Shown piece by piece: positions 56,649 to 64,000 of a DNA stretch of 64,000 nt. The DNA is from Thermodesulfobacteriaceae bacterium UBA6232 (GTDB lineage: Bacteria; Desulfobacterota; Thermodesulfobacteria; Thermodesulfobacteriales; Thermodesulfobacteriaceae), in contig DJWK01000026.1 of assembly GCA_002441555.1 (NCBI GenBank), positions 75,474 through 139,473 on the forward strand, given 5' to 3'. A model generated the notes under the pieces. The model saw only the letters and a list, made by a program, of their open reading frames with translations, did not search any database and was not told where the DNA came from. The number at the start of each line of letters is the position of its first letter. The first letter of the stretch is position 1. A program made the translations under genes and the position numbers.

Positions 56649-57445
56649 TTTTCTTTTTCTTTAATTTCTTCCCAGAGACGGTCCATTTCTTCAAGATTAA
56701 GACTCTCAAGGGAAAGACCTTTTTCTTTGGCAGTTTTTTCCATTTCTTTAAATCTCCTCTCAAATTTATCAAGGGTTGCCTTTAAGGCCTCTTCTGGATT
56801 AATATTGAGTTTTCTGGAAAGATTGGCTACTGTAAAAAGAAGATCGCCCAATTCTTCTGTGATTTCTTCTTTCGTTCCTTGTAAGAAGGCTTCCTTCAAT
56901 TCCCTTATTTCTTCTTCTAATTTGGGAAAAAGATCCTTTGGATCTTCCCAATCAAAACCCACCCTTGCCGCCCTTTCTCCGATTCGATAAGCCCTTTGAA
57001 GGGCAGGAAGACTTTTTGGTATATTACCTAAAATAGAATCACTTTTTCCTTCCTTTGCCTTTATTTTCTGCCATTTGGATAAAACTTCCTCTGCGCTTTT
57101 GGCAACCTCTTCACCAAAAACATGGGGATGGCGCCTAATCATCTTTTGAAAAGAAAGATGCACCAGGTCTTTAAGGGTAAAATCCTTCCTTTCTTCATAA
57201 AGATAGATAATGAAAAGAATCAAAAATAGTAAATCTCCGAGCTCTTCTTTTACTTCATCAGCTAAATCCTTGGTTATGGCTTCATAGACCTCATAGGCCT
57301 CTTCAATGAGATATTTCTTTAAAGTTTCAGGGGTTTGCTTTTTATCCCAAGGGCACCCCCCTTCTCCCCTAAGAGTTGTGATAATTTCATAAAGGGAAGA
57401 AAGATCTGCCTTGGTATTAAACTGGAAATCAATATTTTTTTTCAT
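56645..57445 (-). CDS. mazG: Nucleoside triphosphate pyrophosphohydrolase MazG
   Basis: A 266-residue protein with two MazG domains. The first has CPWDKKQTPETLKKYLIEEA and EVKEELGDLLF (EExxE metal motif), the second EEEIRELKEA and EEITEELGDLLFTVANL. It hydrolyses NTPs to NMP and pyrophosphate, cleaning the nucleotide pool. It lies 15 bases after leuD and overlaps the metal ATPase gene. Confidence 0.93.
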   Translation of the reverse strand: MKKNIDFQFNTKADLSSLYEIITTLRGEGGCPWDKKQTPETLKKYLIEEAYEVYEAITKDLADEVKEELGDLLFLILFIIYLYEERKDFTLKDLVHLSFQKMIRRHPHVFGEEVAKSAEEVLSKWQKIKAKEGKSDSILGNIPKSLPALQRAYRIGERAARVGFDWEDPKDLFPKLEEEIRELKEAFLQGTKEEITEELGDLLFTVANLSRKLNINPEEALKATLDKFERRFKEMEKTAKEKGLSLESLNLEEMDRLWEEIKEKEK

Positions 57446-57460
57446 AATGGTTTCTCAAGT

Positions 57461-57964
57461 TTAAAGATTACAACTTGCCTTGAATTTTTTCATAATATGA
57501 GGAATTAAACCACCATCTTCAAGGATTTCTTTCATAAAGGGTGGAAGGGGTTTGAAGTAATAGGTCTTTTTTTTAGTAAGATTTACAATCTTTCCACCCT
57601 CCACATCAACTTCCAGTTCATCCCCTGTTTCAGACTCTTTTGCAGCCTCTGGACATTCAATAATTAAAAGCCCGGTGTTGAAGGCATTTCTGTAAAAGAT
57701 TCTTGCAAAGGATTCGGCAATCACGCAGGCTATTCCACAGGCCTTTATGGCAATAGGAGCATGCTCCCTGGATGAGCCGCAACCAAAGTTTCTCCCAGCT
57801 ACAATTATATCTCCCGGTTTTACCTTCTTTGAAAATTCAGGATCCGCATCCTCCATACAATGTTTGGCAAGCTCTTGAGGATCAGTTGTGTTGAGATACC
57901 TTGCAGGGATGATCACATCAGTATCAATATTGTCACCAAATTTCCAAACCCTTCCTTTAATCAT
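57461..57964 (-). CDS. leuD: 3-isopropylmalate dehydratase, small subunit
   Basis: A 167-residue swivel domain: [51 protein letters not shown]. It works with LeuC in leucine synthesis (or the homologous homoaconitase-type reaction; the short archaeal-type subunit cannot separate these). It is parted from leuC by a nucleotidyltransferase gene. Confidence 0.93.
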   Translation of the reverse strand: MIKGRVWKFGDNIDTDVIIPARYLNTTDPQELAKHCMEDADPEFSKKVKPGDIIVAGRNFGCGSSREHAPIAIKACGIACVIAESFARIFYRNAFNTGLLIIECPEAAKESETGDELEVDVEGGKIVNLTKKKTYYFKPLPPFMKEILEDGGLIPHIMKKFKASCNL

Positions 57965-58025
57965 CTTTTCTTTCCCCCTTGTAAAGATTTTGCAAAAGTC
58001 TTTCTATTTTTTTAATTTATCTCCA

Positions 58026-58460
58026 TCAGTAAAGGCTTCCCTCAATTCCCAAGCACAAATTACGAAAATGGGCATATTCTCTGTATCTCAAACAGACACT
58101 TTCTATGAAATCTGTCCTTAGATTCTCATCCTTAGAGAAAAGTAAAATCCCCTTGGAAAAAATTTCCATCTGAAAACCCGGGGAAATAGCTTTTAAATCC
58201 ACAAGATCAAAAGGATAATTAATCTCGCTTTCAAGAAGGTTAGAAAGTTCAATTAAAGCTGACAAGGAAAACCCCTCTTTCCCAAAAAGGGCTATATCAA
58301 TGTCGTGAAAGGTAAGCCCCTCTGCAAAGGATCCGAAGAGATAGGCAAAAAGAATACTTTCTTTGGATTCTAAGATTTTTTTAGTAGCGTCTATAATTTT
58401 TTTCTTTTCTTTTTCAGATATTTGAAAGGGTTTTTTAAATTTTAATTCTGGATCAATCAT
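58026..58460 (-). CDS. MNT-type nucleotidyltransferase domain protein
   Basis: A 144-residue protein with the nucleotidyltransferase signature YLFGSFAEGLTFHDIDIAL (G-S-x9-D-x-D) and a third acid in PFDLVDL. Such minimal transferases are often antitoxins of HEPN toxins or small adenylyltransferases; no HEPN gene lies beside it. Its ATG overlaps the leuC stop (TAATG) and it is 61 bases before leuD, so it is co-translated inside the leucine operon. Its role is not known. Confidence 0.75.
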   Translation of the reverse strand: MIDPELKFKKPFQISEKEKKKIIDATKKILESKESILFAYLFGSFAEGLTFHDIDIALFGKEGFSLSALIELSNLLESEINYPFDLVDLKAISPGFQMEIFSKGILLFSKDENLRTDFIESVCLRYREYAHFRNLCLGIEGSLY

Positions 58461-59737
58461 TATAAACCCAGTTCTTCAGGGGTTCCGATGTAGCCAAGTA
58501 CAGCTGAGGCTGCAGCAACTGCGGGCCCTGAGAGATAAACCTCGCTTTCTGGATGGCCCATTCTCCCAACAAAGTTTCTGTTAGTTGTGGCAACGGCCTT
58601 TTCACCTTTGGCAAGAATTCCCATGTGGCCTCCCAGGCAAGGCCCGCAAGTAGGAGGTGAAATAATAGCCCCTGCCTCAAGGAAAATTTCAATTAGTCCT
58701 TTTTTTAAAGCTTTTTTATAAACCCCGGGGGTTGCAGGAATAATTATGCACCTTACATTAGGATTTACTTTTCTTCCTTTAAGGATTTTTGCCGCCACTT
58801 CTAAATCTTCATATCTTCCATTGGTGCAGGAACCTATAACTACCTGGTCAATATAAATTCTTTTAGGAAGATCTTTCACAAATCTTACATTGGAAGGAAG
58901 ATGAGGAAGGGCAACTACAAGATCAATCTTAGAACAGTCATATTCTCTAATTTCGGCATACTTTGCCTTTTTATCAGCCTTAAGGATAAGGGGATCCCTT
59001 TTTAATTTTCCTTCGAGAAATTTTAAAGTCTTTGAGTCAGCCTCCATAAGTCCCACCTTTCCACCTGCCTCAATGGCCATATTCGCCATGGTTAGGCGCT
59101 CTGCCATGGAAAGTTTTTTAATTACTTCACCTGAAAATTCCATAGCCTTATAAAGGGCTCCATCCACTCCGATATCGCCGATGGTGTAGAGAATTAAATC
59201 CTTTCCGGTTACCCAAGGCTTAAGTTTTCCGTAATAAACAAATTTTATAGTTTCTGGAACTTTAAACCAGGTTTTTCCGGTTATCCAAGCTGCTGCAAGA
59301 TCCGTGGATCCCACCCCTGTGGCAAAGGCAGAGAGGGCACCATAGGTGCAGGTGTGACTGTCTGCTCCAATTACAATATCTCCTGGTGCAACAAGACCAA
59401 GCTCTGGAAGTAAAGCATGCTCTATTCCGCAGGCTCCTCCTTCATAATAGTGCTTTATTCCGTATTTTTTGGCAAATTCTCTGCAAATTCTCACTTGCTC
59501 CGCACTTTTAATATCCTTATTGGGGGTGAAGTGATCCATAACAAGCACAATTTTTTCTGGATTAAAAACCTTATTAATGCACGTAGATTCGAAAACCTTT
59601 ATGGCAAGAGGGCCTGTTATGTCGTTTGCAAGCGTTAAATCCACAGGAACTTCAACCAGTTCTCCAGGCTCAACTTTTTCTCTTCCCAGTTTGTATGCAA
59701 GAATTTTTTCAGCAAGGGTCATAGGAGCTTTTTTCAT
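58460..59737 (-). CDS. leuC: 3-isopropylmalate dehydratase, large subunit
   Basis: A 425-residue aconitase-family large subunit (short HacA/LeuC type): MDHFTPNKDIKSAEQVRICR, GADSHTCTYGALSAFATGVG, IGSCTNGRYEDL, PPTCGPCLGGHMG and NRNFVGRMGH. Cys in these motifs hold the [4Fe-4S] cluster. AAGGAG lies eight bases before ATG. It starts the long minus-strand run. Confidence 0.94.
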   Translation of the reverse strand: MKKAPMTLAEKILAYKLGREKVEPGELVEVPVDLTLANDITGPLAIKVFESTCINKVFNPEKIVLVMDHFTPNKDIKSAEQVRICREFAKKYGIKHYYEGGACGIEHALLPELGLVAPGDIVIGADSHTCTYGALSAFATGVGSTDLAAAWITGKTWFKVPETIKFVYYGKLKPWVTGKDLILYTIGDIGVDGALYKAMEFSGEVIKKLSMAERLTMANMAIEAGGKVGLMEADSKTLKFLEGKLKRDPLILKADKKAKYAEIREYDCSKIDLVVALPHLPSNVRFVKDLPKRIYIDQVVIGSCTNGRYEDLEVAAKILKGRKVNPNVRCIIIPATPGVYKKALKKGLIEIFLEAGAIISPPTCGPCLGGHMGILAKGEKAVATTNRNFVGRMGHPESEVYLSGPAVAAASAVLGYIGTPEELGL

Positions 59738-59746
59738 AGGCCATAC

Positions 59747-59799
59747 TCCTTGAAATTTTTAGTGTTAAATAATAACTTTTTTTTGGGTTATTTCAAGGA
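59747..59799. promoter_or_regulatory. Inverted repeat between leuC and the DUF523 gene
   Basis: TCCTTGAAAT (59747-59756) is the exact reverse complement of ATTTCAAGGA (59790-59799), 33 bases apart, in the divergent promoter region. The left arm contains the leuC ribosome site. Possibly an operator or a structured leader; not proven. Confidence 0.4.
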
Positions 59800-59816
59800 A
59801 AGATAACGCGAAAAAA

Positions 59817-60734
59817 ATGATAAAGCCGAGACTTTTGATGAGTAAATGTTTTTTTGAGGCAGTGCGTTATGATGAAGGAATAATTGTTGATCCCTTAGTG
59901 GAAAGGCTGAAAAACTATGTTGAGGTTATTACCTTTTGCCCTGAGTCTGAATTTGGTCTCGGCACTCCAAGACTTCCTATCAAGATTTACCAAGTAAAGG
60001 GCGAAAAAATTCTTTTGCAAGAAAAAACAGGAAAAAATCTTACCGCTGAGATGAAGCCCTTTTTAATCAAATATATTTCCACTCTTCCTCCCCTTGATGG
60101 AGCCCTTCTCAAAAGTAAGTCTCCCTCTTGCGGAGTTGGCACTGCTAAACTTTATAAAGGAGAAAAACTTATCGGAAAAACTGACGGGCTTTTTGCAAGC
60201 CTTTTAAAGGAGAATAATCCTTATCTTCCCCTTGAGGATGAAGGAAGGCTTAGAGATAAAAGTCTTTACTATCATTTTTTGACTTCAATTTTTCTTTTAG
60301 CACGTTTAAAAAAAGAAGTTTTACCCAGTGATTTAAAGAGTCTTTTTGATTTTCACGCTAAAGCTAAATACCTTTTAAAAACCTATAACGAAGAGCTTGC
60401 AAAAAAAATGGAAAGAATACTTGCTGATAAAGATCTTTCTGCGGAGGAAAAATTTAATGTTTATCAATCACTTTTAAAAATATCTCTTAAGAAAAAACCT
60501 GAGAAAAAAAGACACGTAAACACCCTCTATCATCTTGCAGGCCATTTTATCAGAAGGATAAGCTCAAAGGAGAGACGAAATCTCCTTAATTTAATTGAAA
60601 AATTTAAGGCAGGATCCCTGGATTTAACAGTACTTCTTGAAGTCATAAAGAGCCTTGCTTTAAGATTTGAGGATCACTATATTTTGAGTCAAATTTATTT
60701 AGAGCCCTTTCCTTTAGAACTTAGGCTTCCTTAA
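59817..60734 (+). CDS. DUF523 and DUF1722 (YbgA-like) protein
   Basis: A 305-residue protein with an N-terminal DUF523 domain (PRLLMSKCFFEAVRYDEG, VITFCPESEFGLGTPR, SKSPSCGVGTAKLYKG) and a C-terminal YbgA/DUF1722 helical domain (HAKAKYLLKTYNEELAKKM and VNTLYHLAGHFIRRI). The three conserved Cys suggest a metal or cluster. Function is not established; the family is linked to DNA repair and stress by association only. It converges with a DUF4911 gene. Confidence 0.85.
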   Translation: MIKPRLLMSKCFFEAVRYDEGIIVDPLVERLKNYVEVITFCPESEFGLGTPRLPIKIYQVKGEKILLQEKTGKNLTAEMKPFLIKYISTLPPLDGALLKSKSPSCGVGTAKLYKGEKLIGKTDGLFASLLKENNPYLPLEDEGRLRDKSLYYHFLTSIFLLARLKKEVLPSDLKSLFDFHAKAKYLLKTYNEELAKKMERILADKDLSAEEKFNVYQSLLKISLKKKPEKKRHVNTLYHLAGHFIRRISSKERRNLLNLIEKFKAGSLDLTVLLEVIKSLALRFEDHYILSQIYLEPFPLELRLP

Positions 60735-60948
60735 GATATTTAACTTCAAAATCCTTTAGAATTTCTTTAATCCAATGCTCCTCGGTAGGATAAAAGGAAA
60801 TCTGAACTATTCCTTGTTGCCTGTCAAGTACAGTAAGAGTTGCAAGATGATCGTATCCCTCAAGAATAAACTTTAAAAAAGCTATTTTTGAAGGATCTAT
60901 TTGGAAATAAAAGTTTTTGCTTTTGTGAGGAGCTAATTTTTGATTCAT
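60721..60948 (-). CDS. Small DUF4911-like protein
   Basis: A 75-residue protein: NFYFQIDPSKIAFLKFILEG then YDHLATLTVLDRQQGIVQIS, matching the DUF4911 pattern (residues of the peptide-binding type IAFLKFILEGYD). Function is unknown. It overlaps the convergent DUF523/DUF1722 gene by 14 bases and lies 71 bases after the cold-shock gene. Confidence 0.75.
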   Translation of the reverse strand: MNQKLAPHKSKNFYFQIDPSKIAFLKFILEGYDHLATLTVLDRQQGIVQISFYPTEEHWIKEILKDFEVKYLKEA

Positions 60949-60981
60949 AAAGTCTTTAAAATTATTTCGGAATTTATGGTG

Positions 60982-61001
60982 AAGGGGGGAAGACCCCCCT
61001 T
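60982..61001. other. Strong 8-bp hairpin between csp and the DUF4911 gene
   Basis: AAGGGGGG-AAGA-CCCCCCTT. It directly follows the csp stop (minus strand) but has no T run, so it may be an RNA end-protecting stem or a weak terminator. Confidence 0.5.
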
Positions 61002-61019
61002 TGAGAGCAAGATGAGAAA

Positions 61020-61274
61020 TTAGCCTTCTTCTTTCATTCTGCGAGGTCTTCTTTGAGACTGGGGATTCCCTGCATCAATGACTCTTACTTTGGAAGCCTG
61101 TTCCCCTTTGGGACCTTGAATGACTTCAAACTCAACTGTCTGACCTTCTCTAAGGGTTTTGAAGCCCGGCATGTCTATGGCAGAGAAATGCACAAAGACA
61201 TCGCCGCCTTCCTCCTTAGAGATGAACCCATACCCCTTCTTCTCATCAAACCACTTAACCTTACCTCTAAACAT
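61020..61274 (-). CDS. Cold-shock domain protein (CspA family)
   Basis: An 84-residue protein with the RNA-binding motifs [15 protein letters not shown] (RNP1-like KGYGFI) and [12 protein letters not shown] (VFVHF), then a basic [10 protein letters not shown] tail. It binds single-stranded RNA/DNA and acts as an RNA chaperone. I chose ATG 61274, ten bases after AGGAGG; a TTG three codons up is in frame. Confidence 0.95.
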   Translation of the reverse strand: MFRGKVKWFDEKKGYGFISKEEGGDVFVHFSAIDMPGFKTLREGQTVEFEVIQGPKGEQASKVRVIDAGNPQSQRRPRRMKEEG

Positions 61275-61380
61275 GTTACACAAACCTCCTTTAATTTTGT
61301 TTCTTAAAAGGAAACCTACACCAAAAAAAATTTTTGTAAAGAGGTATTTTTAAAATTTTTTTTAATATTAGAATATATGC

Positions 61381-62625
61381 GTGTTTTCAGACATTTTGGG
61401 GCCTTTAAAAATAAGAGATTTTCGTCTATTCCTTTTCGGGCATTTTATTTCCTTTACAGGGACTTGGATTCAGAATACGGCTCTTCATTGGATTATTTAT
61501 CGTCATAACGAATCTACTTCAGAACTGGGATTTTTTACTTTTATAACTACCTTTCCCAGTATATTAATTACACTGCTTTCAGGAATTTTAATAGATCGTA
61601 TGGAGAGAAAGAGGCTCCTTCAGCTACTCTTATTTATGGCCCTTTTTCCTCCATTGATTATGGGATTTTTGGTCTATAAGGAATACTTTAATTTTTGGCT
61701 TTTTGCTTTTTTGGGATTTTTAGCAGCCTCTCTTTCCTCAATTGATATGCCTTTGAGACAGGTTTTCATCAGTGAGATTGTTCCTCCCTTATATCTTACA
61801 AGAGCCCTTTCTTTACAGGCCCTCTCCTTTAATTCTGCCCGCATGTTAGGTCCAACTATAGCAGGCTTTATCATGGCCTTTTTTCATATAAGTCTTTGCT
61901 TTTTTTTCAATTTTCTAAGTTTTATACCACTTCTTGTTTTTACTTACTTTATAAGAGTGTCAAAAAGAAAGGAATTTATACCACAAAAAGACAAAGTTTT
62001 TCAAGAAATTGGAGAATTTTTACAATTTTTGAAGAAAAATTTTTTTATTCTCCAGATTATTTTTGTCACTGCTATATTTACCTTTTTTGCAGTTTCCATT
62101 ATAATTTTATTACCAATGTTAACAACTAAGGTTTTAATGGGAAAAGGAAAGGATTTTGCTTTTTTATCTTCTGCGTTGGGGATAGGTGCCATTCTTGGAG
62201 CTATAAGTGTATTTTTGAGAAGGGAAATCAAAACAAAGCCCTTGCAACTTATCTTTGCTCATTTTCTTTGGGGAATAGGAGTGATAGGGTTAATTTTTGG
62301 AAAAAATTTTCTTATTCTTTTTTTAAGTGTTCTTATCATAGGTAGTTCTTATACCAATTTTTATCCAGTAGTTAATTCTTTTTTACAGGAAAATACGCCT
62401 TCTCATTATAGAGGAAAGGTGATGAGCCTTTTTTCAGTTGCTTTCCTTGGAACAGCTCCCCTTGGTCAGATGTTTACAGGTTATATGGTAGAAAAAATAA
62501 GTTATAAATTCTGGCTTATTATAATGCTTGGGTTGGTTTTGGCAATTAACTTAATTATTTTAAAAAGGATTAATAAAATTTTAAAAAGGATTAATAAAGC
62601 TTTAGTTATGGCCGATTTAGAATAA
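61381..62625 (+). CDS. MFS transporter (EntS-like)
   Basis: A 414-residue protein with twelve predicted helices. The start LKIRDFRLFLFGHFISFTGTWIQ and IDRMERKRLL loop fit the MFS-3 (enterobactin exporter-like) group. Substrate unknown. The GTG start at 61381 has no Shine-Dalgarno, so it may be leaderless. The last residues hold a perfect seven-residue duplication (ILKRINK twice). Confidence 0.85.
   Translation: MFSDILGPLKIRDFRLFLFGHFISFTGTWIQNTALHWIIYRHNESTSELGFFTFITTFPSILITLLSGILIDRMERKRLLQLLLFMALFPPLIMGFLVYKEYFNFWLFAFLGFLAASLSSIDMPLRQVFISEIVPPLYLTRALSLQALSFNSARMLGPTIAGFIMAFFHISLCFFFNFLSFIPLLVFTYFIRVSKRKEFIPQKDKVFQEIGEFLQFLKKNFFILQIIFVTAIFTFFAVSIIILLPMLTTKVLMGKGKDFAFLSSALGIGAILGAISVFLRREIKTKPLQLIFAHFLWGIGVIGLIFGKNFLILFLSVLIIGSSYTNFYPVVNSFLQENTPSHYRGKVMSLFSVAFLGTAPLGQMFTGYMVEKISYKFWLIIMLGLVLAINLIILKRINKILKRINKALVMADLE
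62557..62598. repeat. Perfect 21-bp tandem duplication in the MFS gene
   Basis: Two copies of the same 21 bases (62557-62577, 62578-62598; ATTTTAAAAAGG start, ATTAATAAA end) encode ILKRINK twice without breaking the frame. Confidence 0.95.
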
Positions 62626-62650
62626 TAGAGTTTGAATAAGAGAATGGTAA

Positions 62651-64000
62651 ATGGAAGAGATTAAAAAACTTTTATTAAAGGCTCTTGACGCCTTTGAAAA
62701 TCCTATTTTGATTTTAGATAGTATAACCAGGGATATAGTTTACTCAAATAAAAAAGGAAAGGATCTTATAGAGGAGATAAATCGCCAGGAAATATGTCTC
62801 AAACTTGACCCTTATGAAGAAAAAAATCTTATCTTAACTGTTGAAAAACCTTTTCCGCAGGTTTTCTTTGGAAAGTGTAAACTTATAGATGAGCATTATC
62901 TTTTAATCTATTTTCAGGAATTGAGAAGGGATAAACCCTTTTCGGGATTTCTCTTTGAATTGATTGAGGAACTTCCTGTAATGGTTTTTTTTATTAGGGA
63001 AGGAAAAATTTTTTATGTTAACAAAACCGCTGAAACCCTTTTGGGTTATAAGAGAGAAGATTTACTTGGTAAATCTATAATTAAGGATTTTATTTGGGAG
63101 CTTGATAGACCTAAGGCTGAGGCTCATTGTAAAAGGGTTATGGAGGGCATAAAGGAATTTGGTGTTATTTTTGCCCTTGAAACAGCAGAAGGCAAGATAA
63201 GAAATTTTCTTTGGAATTGTTTCCTGACTTCTGATTGGGAGGGAGAGCCTGTAATTGTTGCTATTGCTTCTGATATTACCGATTATCTTGAACTCTCTAA
63301 AAAAATTGAAAGTCTTCACAAAACCCAAACCTTTTCTGAATTTTTAAGGGGTCTTGTTCATGATTTTAATAATGTTCTTCAAACTATTCAGAGTTATCTG
63401 AATCAATTAAAGGTTTCTCCTCTTACCAAAATGGAAGAAATTATATTTGCTATTGAAAAAAATATTAATTCCTGGATAGATATAAACCGCATCCTTATTG
63501 ATTATACAAAGGAAGTTAGAGAATTAAGACAGAGAAAGATTGATCTTGTCAAATTTCTTAAAGAGAATATAGAGGTTTTCCAATTAATTCTTGGAGAAAC
63601 TATTCGCTTGCACCTTGATTTTGGTTTCTATAAAAGTCTTTGTACTTATGGAGATTCTGCTTTCTGGCGATATATTCTTTTAAACCTTTTGATAAATTCC
63701 AAAGATGCCATGGAAGGAAAAGGCGATATTTTTATTTCTTTGAATACCTTTGAAGACGTCTATAAAATGAAAAAATATGTTAAATTGTGTGTTAACGATA
63801 CAGGTCCTGGAATTCCTGTGGATATTCTTCCCAAAATTTTTGATCCCTTTTTTACCACTAAAGAAAAGGGAAGTGGCTTGGGTCTATTTCTTATCAATCA
63901 CCATGTGAAAAGTTTAGAAGGTTTTATAGAGGTAGATAGTAACCCTGGTCAGGGAGCAACTTTTTGCATCTATGTGCCTTTGTGCGAAGATAGACCCCTT
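62651..64000 (+). CDS. PAS-domain sensor histidine kinase (3' end outside window)
   Basis: At least 450 residues, open to the window end. An N-terminal region, then a PAS domain (about 100-225: [37 protein letters not shown]), the phospho-acceptor motif [13 protein letters not shown] (His about 237) and an ATPase domain with [45 protein letters not shown] marks a PAS-type kinase, often followed by a receiver domain. No membrane helix is seen, so a cytoplasmic sensor is likely. It begins 26 bases after the MFS gene. Confidence 0.9.
   Translation, partial: MEEIKKLLLKALDAFENPILILDSITRDIVYSNKKGKDLIEEINRQEICLKLDPYEEKNLILTVEKPFPQVFFGKCKLIDEHYLLIYFQELRRDKPFSGFLFELIEELPVMVFFIREGKIFYVNKTAETLLGYKREDLLGKSIIKDFIWELDRPKAEAHCKRVMEGIKEFGVIFALETAEGKIRNFLWNCFLTSDWEGEPVIVAIASDITDYLELSKKIESLHKTQTFSEFLRGLVHDFNNVLQTIQSYLNQLKVSPLTKMEEIIFAIEKNINSWIDINRILIDYTKEVRELRQRKIDLVKFLKENIEVFQLILGETIRLHLDFGFYKSLCTYGDSAFWRYILLNLLINSKDAMEGKGDIFISLNTFEDVYKMKKYVKLCVNDTGPGIPVDILPKIFDPFFTTKEKGSGLGLFLINHHVKSLEGFIEVDSNPGQGATFCIYVPLCEDRPL

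Overview
The window is a contiguous, AT-rich bacterial chromosome segment. It most likely comes from a thermophilic, anaerobic sulfate reducer of the Thermodesulfobacteriota (Thermodesulfobacterium/Caldimicrobium type). The main support is dsrA-dsrB-dsrD (dissimilatory sulfite reductase with the DsrD partner of reductive Dsr), an acyl-CoA dehydrogenase/EtfBA cluster, tightly packed Lys/Glu/Ile-rich proteins, a type III-A CRISPR locus and a CRISPR repeat of the GATTGCGAC-ending type seen in thermophiles. The genus is inference.

Layout. 1-2620: end of an acyl-CoA dehydrogenase, etfBA and a Mut7-C protein. 2766-5767: dsrABD with a promoter, an internal hairpin and a terminator. 5883-12116 (minus): slipin, a YdcH-like protein, ilvBH, transketolase and tatCA. 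12234-14826 (plus): DUF4390 protein and an NtrY-like kinase. 14785-24022: RsuA-type pseudouridine synthase, polA, TPR proteins, a heme-sensor chemoreceptor split by a stop codon, mltG and rsmA. 24028-31439: Usp, antiporter, PpiD and carB. 31546-33490: a decaying envelope-protein cluster (traT with an in-frame TGA; a secreted protein with a probable frameshift). 33659-42476: a type III-A (cas10-csm2-csm3-csm4-csm5-cas6-csx1) CRISPR cassette. 42709-46084: a doubtful transposase-like remnant, a ModE-like regulator and modABC. 46085-59737: an almost unbroken minus-strand run with leuC, a nucleotidyltransferase, leuD, mazG, a metal ABC pair, tatD, aspS, purA and a four-gene acetyl-CoA carboxylase/biotin set. 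59817-64000: DUF523/DUF1722 protein, DUF4911 protein, cold-shock protein, MFS transporter and a truncated PAS histidine kinase.

How the genes work together. DsrABD reduce sulfite. EtfBA and the acyl-CoA dehydrogenase feed electrons from acyl-CoA oxidation. IlvBH and LeuCD belong to branched-chain amino acid synthesis. AccC, a fused AccA-AccD, a biotin-carrier-like protein and BirA form a self-contained carboxylase set. ModE and ModABC manage molybdate, with a palindrome lying over the modA promoter.

Most interesting region. The block containing a DUF4870-like gene, csm genes, cas6 and csx1 (34029-42348) is bounded exactly by CRISPR repeats in inverted orientation. A DUF4870-like ORF starts inside the left repeat and the csx1 ORF reads out through the right repeats. 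On both sides the outer pair of repeats is separated by the same odd 12-nt sequence (10 of 12 identical). The locus looks like a repeat-bounded, possibly invertible or transferred cassette. Its array is short and decayed, no cas1/cas2 is present, the csx1 effector is broken, and Csm3 carries Glu where the catalytic Asp is expected. The window also shows several broken genes and several perfect short tandem duplications; these are either genuine recent decay or assembly artefacts.
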